Below, piece by piece: positions 36,539 through 46,185 of a DNA stretch of 64,000 nucleotides; positions within the stretch are counted from its first letter, which is position 1, and every line of letters starts with the position of its first letter. The notes under the pieces are model-generated. The model saw only the letters and a list, made by a program, of their open reading frames with translations, did not search any database and was not told the origin of the DNA. The stretch is from Flavobacteriaceae bacterium (GTDB lineage: Bacteria; Bacteroidota; Bacteroidia; Flavobacteriales; Flavobacteriaceae): the NCBI GenBank assembly GCA_002723295.1, contig PBNP01000024.1, forward strand, positions 20,018-84,017, written 5' to 3'. The position numbers were made by a program, and so were the translations under genes.

Positions 36539-38161
36539 TTAGTACCCTGTGTTTTGAGTATATCCGGTAGAGGATTGAAGTATATCAAACGGAATCGGGT
36601 AAAGAGCTTTGTGAGCAGGAGAAGCTGATTTTTCCCACCAAGTACCACTCGAATATATTCCCCAACGTATTAAATCAGTACGACGTGATGATTCTTGGAA
36701 CATCTCACGTCCACGTTCTGCCAAAAACTCATCAGATGTCATAGAGCTATAAGTACCAACACCAGCACGAGTACGTAATTGATTAACTACACTAAGAGCA
36801 GTTGCATCACTCCAGTTATTCTGGCGATATCTAGCCTCTGCATACATTAACATAACATCTCCATATCTTACAATTGGGAAGTCATTATTTTGGTCAGGGC
36901 GTCCAAATTGTTGGAAACTAAACTTTCCAAGACGTGCTCCGCCTTCACGGAACGCATTGGGCTCTAACTCATTAATAAATGGTGTGTAATTTAACACAAT
37001 TCCTCCTGGATCATCAGCAGCAAAATCATTCAAAGCACTTCCGCCATAATCTTTTTGAGGTCCCTGAATAAAATTATTTGCTCTACGTAGATCGTTAGTA
37101 TCATATGAATTATAGAATTCTTCTAATGTAGCATAACCATTCCATGGCTGAGCTTCAAAATTCCAAGTAAGCTGACTAGAATAGTGTAAAGTCATCTTTG
37201 CAAAATTCATACCTCCAGCAGTTGCCTCATCATAATTCACAGAGAATATATGCTCTATATTATTATCATTATTAGGCGCAAAAACAGCAGCATAACCTTC
37301 TAGATTATCTGGGTCCTCAGCTACTGCAGGACGTTTAGCAAGGTTTGAAACGCTACAACCCACACCACAAAGCTGATACTGTCCAGAATCCATGATAATT
37401 TGAGCTGCATATTCAGCTTTTTGATATATAGCCATATCCTCTGCACCCAAGTAAGTCTTGTGGTTTAGATAAAGCTTCGTCAAAAATCCTAAAGCAGCGT
37501 ATCGATTTACACGATAAACGCTAGATGTCGCATTAAGTCCACTACCATCAAATGTAGTAGTTGCTGTTATCCCAGAAGTACCAAGAGCAGTTAATAATTC
37601 AGACTCAATAAAAGCGTATAATTCCGCTTGTGAAGCCTGAGCACCTGTAGCAGACTCTGTAACAATCTTAACTCTTCCATAAAGATCTAGAAGTCTCCAA
37701 TAAAAATAAGCGCGTAAAGCTCTAAGTTGCATAGTTTCCTCTGCAGTAAGATTTTTTGTGGCATCTCCCAAATCGTTATTAATTTGCTGAATGGCGTTAT
37801 ATTGACCATTCCAAGTATTACCAATAATACCATTAGTAGGGTCATATGTGTGACGGTGCATTTGAACTAACACTCCGCCATCATACCAGTCACCACCTTT
37901 GGCAGCAATACACATTTCATCAGAAGGCAAACCTTGGATACTAAAGTAGCCAAAGTGATTAGCCGTACCTGAACCACGCAATCCGGCATAAGATCCAGCA
38001 AGCGCGTCACCACCTCCACCAGCAGCACCACCAACAGCAGGGGCTGTAACATCAAAAGTCTGATTAAGCTCTCCGACTAATTCTTCTTCTAAGTCAGTAC
38101 AAGAAAAAATTAGCGCTGAAACCGATGTTGCTAGGAGCAATTTGTTTAAAATATTTTTCAT
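36539..38161 (-). CDS. susD: SusD/RagB family outer-membrane lipoprotein
   Basis: Surface glycan- or nutrient-binding lid protein that works with SusC. The 540-aa product has a lipobox (ALIFSC, C21), the helical TPR-like core (TMQLRALRAYFYWRLLDLYG, about 140-160) and the SusD C-terminal signatures YGDVMLMYAEARYRQNN (about 430-446) and ERGREMFQESSRRTDLIRWG near the end. A glycine/alanine-rich segment (VGGAAGGGGDALAGSYAG, about 43-60) follows the lipobox. It is 19 nt downstream of susC and closed by a strong terminator. The symbol is used in the family sense; the substrate is unknown. The susCD pair looks less AT-rich than the FG-GAP genes, which may reflect high expression. Confidence 0.95.
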   Translation of the reverse strand: MKNILNKLLLATSVSALIFSCTDLEEELVGELNQTFDVTAPAVGGAAGGGGDALAGSYAGLRGSGTANHFGYFSIQGLPSDEMCIAAKGGDWYDGGVLVQMHRHTYDPTNGIIGNTWNGQYNAIQQINNDLGDATKNLTAEETMQLRALRAYFYWRLLDLYGRVKIVTESATGAQASQAELYAFIESELLTALGTSGITATTTFDGSGLNATSSVYRVNRYAALGFLTKLYLNHKTYLGAEDMAIYQKAEYAAQIIMDSGQYQLCGVGCSVSNLAKRPAVAEDPDNLEGYAAVFAPNNDNNIEHIFSVNYDEATAGGMNFAKMTLHYSSQLTWNFEAQPWNGYATLEEFYNSYDTNDLRRANNFIQGPQKDYGGSALNDFAADDPGGIVLNYTPFINELEPNAFREGGARLGKFSFQQFGRPDQNNDFPIVRYGDVMLMYAEARYRQNNWSDATALSVVNQLRTRAGVGTYSSMTSDEFLAERGREMFQESSRRTDLIRWGIYSSGTWWEKSASPAHKALYPIPFDILQSSTGYTQNTGY

Positions 38162-38180
38162 AATTTCTTAAGTTTTAAAA

Positions 38181-41159
38181 TTAAAATTTAATATTCACGC
38201 CTAGAGTAAACGACCTAGAAGCATAGTAACTTCTACGACGATCAACCCCAAGAGATAAAACATCATATAATCCTCCATTATCCTCACCAATGTCAACCAA
38301 TGATGGCTCTGGATCTAGACCTGTGTAACTTGTAAACACTAATGGATTTTGTGCATTAAGTGAAATCTGAAGTCCATCAATACCATTTAGGTTACTTACA
38401 TCCATATCACGAGTTACTGTTAAGTTGTCTAACTTAAAGAAGTCCGCTTTTTCAACATACAATGAGCTAAATCTTGCTGTAGTCAATCCAGCAGGGGCCA
38501 AAGATGTATTAACAAAGTTGTATGAACTCTGTGTTGAGATTCTAGGCTCATAGAAAGCTCGGAATGTGTTTACTAAACTATGACCGAAAGCACCTCTAAA
38601 AAATGCATTTACTGACCATTTACCAAACGTCATTTGATTAGTCCAACCTACTTCTAAATCAGGAGTACCATTACCAAGAACAGTAAAATCAACATCTTCA
38701 TTTAAAGCTTGATCTTGACCAACAGTTATAACTCCATCTCCATTTATATCTTCAAATTGAGGATCTCCATTAGCATCAACACCGTTAAAGATTGGGCCAA
38801 ATATCGTACCAATCTCAGTTCCTACCTTAACTCTTATCGTTGCTGTACTATTTTGTCCAGGAGCACCTAAATTTGCTCTCATCTCAGCATCTCTAATATA
38901 CTCATCTAGAGTAGTTTCATAGCTAGATAAAACAATACCGGTATTATAATTATCAGAAACTTGATAGTTTAAGGCCATTTCAACACCGTTAGTTTTTAAT
39001 TTACCAGCATTTTGGTACTGCGAACCTGATGGGTAATTGGCTGGGTCTACATCAACTTGTAAAATAAAGTCATTAATTTCTCTAGTGTAGATGTCTAAAG
39101 TTGCATCAAGCTTTCCTTTTCTCCATTCTATACCAAAATTAGTTTCTGCTTTTTCTTCCCATTTAAGATCTGGATTACCATCACGAGCTGCATTTAGACC
39201 ATCATTACCTCCATCAAGATTAAGTGTAGTAGATCCTCCAGCTTGTCCGCCACCATATTCAAAATCATATGCATTAGAAGACAATCCATTAGGGCCAGGA
39301 AGTGCACCAGTTACACCGTAACCAACTCGCACTTTAAACTTATCAGCACCTAAATTTAAATACTTGTTTAAATCAACACCAATTCCAGCAGCTGGAAAAA
39401 CACCCCATTGATTCTCAGATCCTAATTTAGTTGATCCTTCACGACGAACAGAGGCATTAAGGAAAATTCCATTGTCAATAGTATAGTTCATTCTACCAAA
39501 GAATGCTACAATTCTATCATCTGGAGATGCGTTAGAGTCAGCACCAATAAAACCAGCATTTAATAAATCCTGAGAGTGCTCAACTGCATCAATAAAACTT
39601 ACACCTGAATTTGATTCATCAGGAAAATCTCCCAAGGTAAATGAATGGTCATTAAAGTTTTGCTGTTGCCATGAATAACCAGCTGTAACAACTAATTCAT
39701 TATCTCCTAATTGAGTGTTATAGCGCGCATACATCTCTGATAACTTAAAGCTATAAGTTTGATCATAAAAGTTTGCAGAACCAGAACGAATCGGAGAAGC
39801 AGCATTCCCACCACGAAGTAAAGTAGTAGGGTTATAAAGTTTATTAGAATATTTACTTACCTGACTTGCTGCATTTAAATTAAGGCTAAGATTGTCATTA
39901 AATGCATAAGCAGCATTTACACTGTAATTTAATTCAGTTTTATCTCCTTGATTAATTTGTTGTTTTGCAATAGAAACAGGGTTGTAACTATCAAATAATC
40001 CTAAGGTTTCAAAAAATCCACCATACTGTGGGCCATTAAAAACACCATCGTAATCTGCAGCATAAACTGGAGCAGTTGGGTTATATAGCACAGCATATTT
40101 CATGGATTCCATGTCACCATTATTTTGTTTTCTACTTGTAAAAGCAGTATTCACCGTAATTGAAAGTTTATCATTTAGTGCTTTAGTAGAAAAATTCAAA
40201 CGAGTATTGAACTGCGAAAAATCTGAACTTATAAGTATTCCTTGTATATCTCTAAAGTTAGCAGCAATACGATAACTGGTATTACCTGAACCTCCAGATG
40301 CAGAAATATTATGAATTCGAGAAACCGCTTGACGAGTTACCTCTTCAGCCCAATTAGTAGCTGAACCTAAATCAGTACCTCCTGCAGCAACAAATTCTGT
40401 TGGATTCATAACATCTACTGTATTAAATGCTTCTGAAACACCTAATTGTCCAGTATAGTTAAGAGTCATTTTTCCCTCAGAACCTGTCTTTGTTGTTACT
40501 AAAATAACACCTGCAGATCCTCGTGAACCATAAATTGCAGAAGCAGAACCATCTTTAAGTACGTTAATAGTTTGAATATCAGCAGGGTCAACATTAGCTA
40601 AAGAAGCACCGATAACTCCATCGATAACGACTAAAGGCTGAACGTTTGCACCAACTGTTGAAATACCTCTCAGACGAATTACTGCTGCAGCGTTTGGATC
40701 ACCACCCCGGTTATAAACCTGGAGTCCTGCGACCTTACCCTGTAAAAGTTGTGAAGCATCAGAGATATTACCCTGATTGAAGTCTTCAGCATCAACTTTT
40801 ACAACAGCTGCTGTAATTTCTTTTTCCCGTTGAGAACCATAACCTGTAACTACCACTTCCTCTAATTCACTATCCAGAGCCAGTGAGACATTTATTTGAT
40901 CTTGATTTCCAACAGAAATTTCTTGAGTAGCAAATCCAACAAAGGAAATTACCAACACGTCAGATGATGAAGCCTGAATACTATAGTTTCCATCAAAATC
41001 AGTACTAGTACCTACATCACTACCCTTTACTTGAACCGTTGCTCCTGGCAGCGGGCCATCTTCACTCGAAACAGTACCATTCACTGTTTGAGCATACATC
41101 ACTACACCAGCTAGTAAAAACAAGAGTGTAAGTAATGAAGTCTTGAAATTGTTTTTCAT
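38181..41159 (-). CDS. susC: SusC/RagA family TonB-dependent receptor
   Basis: Outer-membrane beta-barrel that imports a bound ligand using TonB energy. The 992-aa product has a signal peptide (AGVVMYAQ, to about 23), a carboxypeptidase-regulatory-like domain (VNGTVSSEDGPLPGATVQVKG, about 25-100), a plug domain (EEVVVTGYGSQREKEITAAV to VILVTTKTGSEG, about 100-230) and a C-terminal barrel ending FTLGVNIKF. It lacks an N-terminal STN domain, so no anti-sigma signalling is expected. The gene is followed 19 nt later by susD. The 134-nt upstream region has no clear consensus promoter; TATAATTG near 41210 is one mismatch from the -7 pattern. Ligand unknown. Confidence 0.96.
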   Translation of the reverse strand: MKNNFKTSLLTLLFLLAGVVMYAQTVNGTVSSEDGPLPGATVQVKGSDVGTSTDFDGNYSIQASSSDVLVISFVGFATQEISVGNQDQINVSLALDSELEEVVVTGYGSQREKEITAAVVKVDAEDFNQGNISDASQLLQGKVAGLQVYNRGGDPNAAAVIRLRGISTVGANVQPLVVIDGVIGASLANVDPADIQTINVLKDGSASAIYGSRGSAGVILVTTKTGSEGKMTLNYTGQLGVSEAFNTVDVMNPTEFVAAGGTDLGSATNWAEEVTRQAVSRIHNISASGGSGNTSYRIAANFRDIQGILISSDFSQFNTRLNFSTKALNDKLSITVNTAFTSRKQNNGDMESMKYAVLYNPTAPVYAADYDGVFNGPQYGGFFETLGLFDSYNPVSIAKQQINQGDKTELNYSVNAAYAFNDNLSLNLNAASQVSKYSNKLYNPTTLLRGGNAASPIRSGSANFYDQTYSFKLSEMYARYNTQLGDNELVVTAGYSWQQQNFNDHSFTLGDFPDESNSGVSFIDAVEHSQDLLNAGFIGADSNASPDDRIVAFFGRMNYTIDNGIFLNASVRREGSTKLGSENQWGVFPAAGIGVDLNKYLNLGADKFKVRVGYGVTGALPGPNGLSSNAYDFEYGGGQAGGSTTLNLDGGNDGLNAARDGNPDLKWEEKAETNFGIEWRKGKLDATLDIYTREINDFILQVDVDPANYPSGSQYQNAGKLKTNGVEMALNYQVSDNYNTGIVLSSYETTLDEYIRDAEMRANLGAPGQNSTATIRVKVGTEIGTIFGPIFNGVDANGDPQFEDINGDGVITVGQDQALNEDVDFTVLGNGTPDLEVGWTNQMTFGKWSVNAFFRGAFGHSLVNTFRAFYEPRISTQSSYNFVNTSLAPAGLTTARFSSLYVEKADFFKLDNLTVTRDMDVSNLNGIDGLQISLNAQNPLVFTSYTGLDPEPSLVDIGEDNGGLYDVLSLGVDRRRSYYASRSFTLGVNIKF

Positions 41160-41293
41160 TCTTGATTAGTTTTTGTTAAATTTTTGATTTAATTAAATCT
41201 ATAGGGGACAATTATACGAATTTTCTGACTTTTAACATAATTTTCACATATAAATATTACCGTATTATTCTTTAAAATAATTGAGTTAAAATT

Positions 41294-42229
41294 CTAGCTT
41301 TTTACTTTTTCCTTTAAAAAGGATATGTTTCTAACTAGTCCATCATATTTGGTCCGCTTAATAGCACTGTTTTTAAATACTTTATTAAAAGTTTCTTTTG
41401 TTAATTCCTCCCATTCTTTTTTCCCCATATTCAAAATTTGATTATTAGCGTTAAATGCAGGTTCAAGATGGGGTTTGGAAAATCTATTCCAAGGGCACAC
41501 ATCCTGACATATGTCACAGCCAAACATCCAGTTATCCATTTTTCCTGAAAAATCTTTTGGGATTTCAGATTTTAACTCAATAGTTAGGTAAGAAATGCAT
41601 TTACTGCCATCTAATTTATATGGTTCAATTATTGCTTCAGTTGGACAAGCATCAATGCATGCAGTACAAGATCCACAATGATCAGTAACTGGTGGGTCTG
41701 GATATAAATCTAAGTCAATTATTAGTTCTGCTAAAAAATAATACGACCCCACTTCCTTAGTAATTACATTTGTATTTTTTCCTACCCATCCCAATCCAGA
41801 TTTTTTTGCCCATGCCCTCTCTAATATCGGTGCTGAATCAACAAAAACACGACCTTCTACATTTCCAATATTTTGTTTAATTTCTAATAATAATTTTCTA
41901 AGTTTTTCTTTTATAATAAAATGATAATCTTTTCCAAAAGCATATTTAGAAATCTTTGGCGCTTTTGGATCTTTCTGATTCTCTTTTGTATAATAATTAT
42001 AACTCAAAGAAACAACGCTTTTTGCTCCTGGCACAAGCTTTCTTGGATCTAAGCGTTTATCAAAATTTCTCTCCATGTAGCTCATTGAACCATGCATACC
42101 TTGATTTAACCATTTTTCAAGTCTTGGAGCTTCTTCTTCTAAAAATTCAGCTTTGGCAATTCTACATGACAAAAATCCAATTTTTTTGGCAATATTCTTG
42201 ATTAATTTAGAGTGTTTTTCAGAATTCAA
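41294..42229 (-). CDS. queG: Epoxyqueuosine reductase
   Basis: Last step of queuosine synthesis: cobalamin-dependent reduction of epoxyqueuosine to queuosine in tRNA, cytoplasmic. The 311-aa product has the N-terminal QueG domain ([49 protein letters not shown]), the catalytic-loop region [26 protein letters not shown], and two 4Fe-4S motifs [12 protein letters not shown] (about 186-197) and [11 protein letters not shown] (about 239-249). The start is TTG at 42229, overlapping the ruvB TGA as TTGA; the conserved N terminus begins right there, so no later start fits. The HEAT-repeat C-terminal extension of long QueG forms is absent, as in other Bacteroidota. Confidence 0.95.
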   Translation of the reverse strand: MNSEKHSKLIKNIAKKIGFLSCRIAKAEFLEEEAPRLEKWLNQGMHGSMSYMERNFDKRLDPRKLVPGAKSVVSLSYNYYTKENQKDPKAPKISKYAFGKDYHFIIKEKLRKLLLEIKQNIGNVEGRVFVDSAPILERAWAKKSGLGWVGKNTNVITKEVGSYYFLAELIIDLDLYPDPPVTDHCGSCTACIDACPTEAIIEPYKLDGSKCISYLTIELKSEIPKDFSGKMDNWMFGCDICQDVCPWNRFSKPHLEPAFNANNQILNMGKKEWEELTKETFNKVFKNSAIKRTKYDGLVRNISFLKEKVKS

Positions 42230-43245
42230 AATAATCCTTTTTGATTATTTTTTACTATCCCAAGATGTTTATATGCTTTAGCTGTAACTTCTCTCCCTCT
42301 AGGAGTTCTAACTAAAAATCCTTGTTGGATTAAAAAAGGCTCATAAACTTCTTCAATTGTTTCTCCATTTTCAGCAACCGCAGTTGCTAAAGTTGAAATC
42401 CCAACAGGACCACCTTTAAACTTTTCAATCAAAGTAGTAAGTATTTTGTTGTCCATTTCATCAAGACCGTAATCATCAACATTAAGTGATTTTAATGCAT
42501 ATTTAGTTATTTTAATATTTATTTTTCCATCACCTTTTATTTGTGCAAAATCTCTAATTCTTCTCAACAAACCGTTTGCAATCCTTGGAGTTCCTCTGCT
42601 CCTGCTTGCAATTTCTATTGCTGAAGGTTGATCTATTGATACTTGTAATATTTTTGCGCTTCTTTCAATTATAGTTGAAATAAGCTCTGTAGAATAATAC
42701 TCTAAACGATTACCAATTCCAAAACGTGCTCTCATTGGGGCTGTTAAAAGTCCAGATCTTGTAGTGGCTCCAACTAATGTAAATGGATTTAGTTTTATTT
42801 GGACTGTTCGAGCATTTGGCCCACTTTCAATCATAATATCAATTTTGTAATCTTCCATAGCAGAATAAAGATATTCCTCAATAATTGGACTTAATCGATG
42901 AATTTCATCAATAAATAGTATATCTCTAGGTTGAAGATTAGTTAATAATCCAGCTAAATCTCCAGGTTTATCCAATACAGGCCCTGAAGTCATTTTGATA
43001 TTTGCATTTAGTTCATTAGCTAAAATATATGCAAGTGTTGTCTTTCCTAAACCAGGAGGTCCATGAAATAATGTATGATCCAAAGCTTCATCTCTCTCAT
43101 TTGCCGCAGCAACAAAAATTTTTAAATTATCTATAATACTGCTTTGTCCAGCAAAATCATCAAATGATAAAGGACGTAAAGCTCGATCGAAATCTTGCTC
43201 TTCTGATGTGAATTTGTCACCAGTTGGATCTAAATTTTCATTCAT
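42226..43245 (-). CDS. ruvB: Holliday junction branch migration helicase RuvB
   Basis: Hexameric AAA+ motor of the RuvAB complex that drives branch migration. In 339 aa it has the N-terminal [11 protein letters not shown] segment, Walker [10 protein letters not shown] (about 63-71), Walker [10 protein letters not shown] (about 115-123), sensor 1 [18 protein letters not shown], and the C-terminal winged-helix ([17 protein letters not shown]). All are typical. The stop overlaps queG by 4 nt. It lies 42 nt downstream of coxA on the same strand; a -7-like TACCTTTG (43250-43257) lies only 4 nt before the ATG, so its own promoter would give a nearly leaderless transcript. Read-through from the cox operon is equally possible. 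Confidence 0.97.
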   Translation of the reverse strand: MNENLDPTGDKFTSEEQDFDRALRPLSFDDFAGQSSIIDNLKIFVAAANERDEALDHTLFHGPPGLGKTTLAYILANELNANIKMTSGPVLDKPGDLAGLLTNLQPRDILFIDEIHRLSPIIEEYLYSAMEDYKIDIMIESGPNARTVQIKLNPFTLVGATTRSGLLTAPMRARFGIGNRLEYYSTELISTIIERSAKILQVSIDQPSAIEIASRSRGTPRIANGLLRRIRDFAQIKGDGKINIKITKYALKSLNVDDYGLDEMDNKILTTLIEKFKGGPVGISTLATAVAENGETIEEVYEPFLIQQGFLVRTPRGREVTAKAYKHLGIVKNNQKGLF

Positions 43246-43287
43246 TAAACAAAGGTATCAAAATTAGATGTCTATAAAATAAACTAA

Positions 43288-45078
43288 CTAATGCTGTAAT
43301 TCTTCTTCTCCCTTTTTAAGAGGAATATTCTGGGGAACAAAATCTTTATCATATCCGGGTTTTGAATAATCATATGCCCATCTATGAACATGGGGTATTT
43401 CTCCATGCCAATTTCCATGGAAATGTTCAATTGGAGCTGTCCATTCTAATGTGTTTGAATTCCAGGGATTTTGAACTGTTTTTTTACCATAGAAAATACT
43501 ATGAATAAAATTGTAAAGAAAAACCAATTGAGCTGCTCCTGCTATAAGTGCAAAAATTGTAATAATCACATTTATATCTGCTAAATCATCAAAAATGGGA
43601 AAAGCTGTGTTTGTATAATATCTTCTTGGCAAGCCAGCCATTCCAATAAAATGCATTGGAAAAAAAACTCCATATGCACAAATTGCCGTAACCCAAAAAT
43701 GAATATACCCAAGGTTTTTGTTCATCATACGCTTGAACATTTTTGGAAACCAATGATAAACACCAGCAAAAAGGCCATAAAGAGCAGAAATACCCATAAC
43801 TAAATGGAAGTGAGCAACAACAAAATATGTGTCATGAACATTTATATCTAAAGTGCTATCTCCCAAAATAACACCAGTTAATCCTCCAGATATAAATGTC
43901 GAAACAAGTGCTATGGAAAAAAGCATTGCTGGATTTAATTGTAAATTTCCTTTCCAAAGTGTAGTAATATAATTAAATGCTTTAACTGCAGATGGAATAG
44001 CAATTAATAAAGTTGTAAAAGTAAATACGGATCCTAAAAACGGATTCATTCCAGAAATAAACATGTGGTGACCCCAAACAATAGTTGATAAAAATGCTAT
44101 TGCTAATATCGATGCCACCATTGCACGATATCCAAAAATTGGTTTTCGCGCATTTGTTGCAAGAACTTCAGAAGTAATTCCAAGTGCAGGAAGAATAACA
44201 ATATAAACTTCAGGGTGACCTAAAAACCAAAAAAGATGTTCAAACAATACAGGAGATCCTCCTTGATAATGTAATACCTCTCCTTGTATAAAAATGTCAG
44301 AAAGGAAAAAAGAAGTTCCAAAACTTCTGTCCATAATTAATAATAGAGCTGCTGATAATAAAACTGGAAAAGACACAATTCCAATAATTGCTGTAACAAA
44401 AAAAGCCCATATTGTAAGTGGTAAACGACTCATCGTCATCCCTTTAGTTCTAAGGTTAATAACGGTAACCACATAATTCAACGCAGCTAATAAAGAAGAG
44501 GCAATAAAAACTGCCATAGAAACCAACCAAAGAGTCATTCCAGCCCCAGATCCTGGTTGAGCTTGTGGAAGAGCAGATAAAGGTGGGTATACTGTCCATC
44601 CAGCAGCAGCAGGACCAGCCTCAACAAATAAAGATATAGTCATTATAAGTGATGATATAAAAAATAACCAATATGAAAACATATTTAAAAGCCCAGAAGC
44701 CATATCCCTAGCGCCAATTTGTAATGGTATTAGTAGATTAGAAAATGTCCCGCTTAAACCTGCTGTTAAAACAAAAAATACCATTATAGTTCCATGAATA
44801 GTAATTAGAGCTAGATAAACATTTGGATCCATTACCCCATCAGGAGCCCATTTTCCAAGAAGTAATTCAAGAAATCCAAAAGGTTTTTCAGGCCAGGCTA
44901 ATTGAAGACGAAAGATTAAGGACATTGCTATTCCAATAAAACCCATAAACAAACCTGTAATAAGGTATTGTTTTGCAATCATCTTATGATCTTGACTAAA
45001 GATATACTTTGTTATAAAAGTTTCTTTATGATGGTGTCCGTGATCTTCATCGTGTGTATGGTCTAGTTCATTTGACAT
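43288..45078 (-). CDS. coxA: Cytochrome c oxidase subunit I (aa3 type)
   Basis: Catalytic subunit carrying heme a, heme a3 and CuB; reduces oxygen to water and pumps protons. The 596-aa product has about 12 helices, the first heme a ligand region ITIHGTIMVFFVL, the GHPEVY motif of A1-type oxidases (H of CuB with cross-linked Tyr, and the D-channel Glu), CuB ligands WGHHMF, and heme ligands HDTYFVVAHFHLVMG. The N terminus is histidine-rich (DHTHDEDHGHHH), as in many flavobacterial homologues. It lies 18 nt after coxB at the end of the act-cox operon. Confidence 0.97.
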   Translation of the reverse strand: MSNELDHTHDEDHGHHHKETFITKYIFSQDHKMIAKQYLITGLFMGFIGIAMSLIFRLQLAWPEKPFGFLELLLGKWAPDGVMDPNVYLALITIHGTIMVFFVLTAGLSGTFSNLLIPLQIGARDMASGLLNMFSYWLFFISSLIMTISLFVEAGPAAAGWTVYPPLSALPQAQPGSGAGMTLWLVSMAVFIASSLLAALNYVVTVINLRTKGMTMSRLPLTIWAFFVTAIIGIVSFPVLLSAALLLIMDRSFGTSFFLSDIFIQGEVLHYQGGSPVLFEHLFWFLGHPEVYIVILPALGITSEVLATNARKPIFGYRAMVASILAIAFLSTIVWGHHMFISGMNPFLGSVFTFTTLLIAIPSAVKAFNYITTLWKGNLQLNPAMLFSIALVSTFISGGLTGVILGDSTLDINVHDTYFVVAHFHLVMGISALYGLFAGVYHWFPKMFKRMMNKNLGYIHFWVTAICAYGVFFPMHFIGMAGLPRRYYTNTAFPIFDDLADINVIITIFALIAGAAQLVFLYNFIHSIFYGKKTVQNPWNSNTLEWTAPIEHFHGNWHGEIPHVHRWAYDYSKPGYDKDFVPQNIPLKKGEEELQH

Positions 45079-45096
45079 ATTGGTAATATATTAATT

Positions 45097-46161
45097 TTAT
45101 TGAATAAATTGAGAAAAAGTTTGTTGATTAGAGAGCCAACTATTAAAATCCTCTTGTGTTTCTACAACTATCTTCATTTGCATATTATAATGTGATACAC
45201 CACAAATCTTATTACAAATTAAGACATAATCAAAAACATATGGGTCCAAAGGCTCTTCACCATTTAATATTAATTCTTCACTATTTCTTTTCCTAATTTC
45301 ATTAATTTTTCTAACCTTGGAAATTACATCTGGATCCATTCTTATTTCTTCAGTTGTCTTTATGGGAGTAAATGCAAATTCAGTTATCATTCCAGGGACA
45401 CAATTCATTTGAGCTCTAAAATGAGGCATGTATGCTGAATGAAGGACATCTTGAGATCGCATTTTAAAAATAATCTCCTTCCCAACAGGAAGATGCAGTT
45501 CTTGAGTAACTATGTCATCCAAACCATTAGGATCAGTAATATCTATTCCAACTAAATTTTTTCCTTCAAAATCTTGCAAAAATCTAACATTTGCATCTCC
45601 TAAAACATTATCCTTTCCAGCATATCTAGCTTTCCAATTAAATTGCTGAGCATAAAGTTCAACTACAATTGCATCTTCATTTTCCTCAATGGTCATTATG
45701 TCAGTCCAAGTGTATAATCCATACAAAATTAGTCCAGCAAGTACAATAGTTGGAATTATTGTCCATACTGCTTCAAGTCTATCATTGTCAGCTAAAAAGT
45801 ATGCTTTACGAGATTTTTTACCTCTGTACTTATATCCAAAATAATGCAATAATGCTTGAGTTATAGTTTGAACAAAGAAAATAATAGCAAATGTTAACCA
45901 CATCAAGTTATCATAAAGAGCTCCATGGTCAGATGATGCCTCAGGAAGAAGAACATCTCCCCATCTCCAAAATGAAAAAATAGTTAAAATGTATATGAAT
46001 ATTAAAAAAGCAAATAAAAGAACACCTTGTGTTTGATTATCCTGATCATTGGCAACTTGAGTTTCCTCTTTTTTTGGTTGTGATAATTCTAAAATTTTTG
46101 TAAGCTGCCAAATTGAAATTGTTACAAGTATAAGTAGGATTAATGATAATAATAAAGTCAT
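45097..46161 (-). CDS. coxB: Cytochrome c oxidase subunit II
   Basis: Subunit carrying the CuA centre that receives electrons from cytochrome c. The 354-aa product has an N-terminal helix (about 2-20), two further helix regions (about 45-65, 90-112) and another near 135-150, then a cupredoxin domain. The CuA motif is CNKICGVSHYNM (C316, C320, H324, M327), with the upstream ligand in VLHSAYMPHF. The residue that is Glu in mitochondrial CuA is Lys here, but that position binds copper only by its backbone. No cytochrome c domain is fused. It lies between actF (24 nt) and coxA (18 nt). Copper delivery is expected from the SCO protein at 7529. Confidence 0.96.
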   Translation of the reverse strand: MTLLLSLILLILVTISIWQLTKILELSQPKKEETQVANDQDNQTQGVLLFAFLIFIYILTIFSFWRWGDVLLPEASSDHGALYDNLMWLTFAIIFFVQTITQALLHYFGYKYRGKKSRKAYFLADNDRLEAVWTIIPTIVLAGLILYGLYTWTDIMTIEENEDAIVVELYAQQFNWKARYAGKDNVLGDANVRFLQDFEGKNLVGIDITDPNGLDDIVTQELHLPVGKEIIFKMRSQDVLHSAYMPHFRAQMNCVPGMITEFAFTPIKTTEEIRMDPDVISKVRKINEIRKRNSEELILNGEEPLDPYVFDYVLICNKICGVSHYNMQMKIVVETQEDFNSWLSNQQTFSQFIQ

Positions 46162-46185
46162 ATATTTTCTTTTACTTGATAATTA

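Noticed and set aside
37867-38055. 62-aa minus-strand ORF inside susD
   Set aside because: Out-of-frame shadow of the Gly/Ala-rich susD segment.
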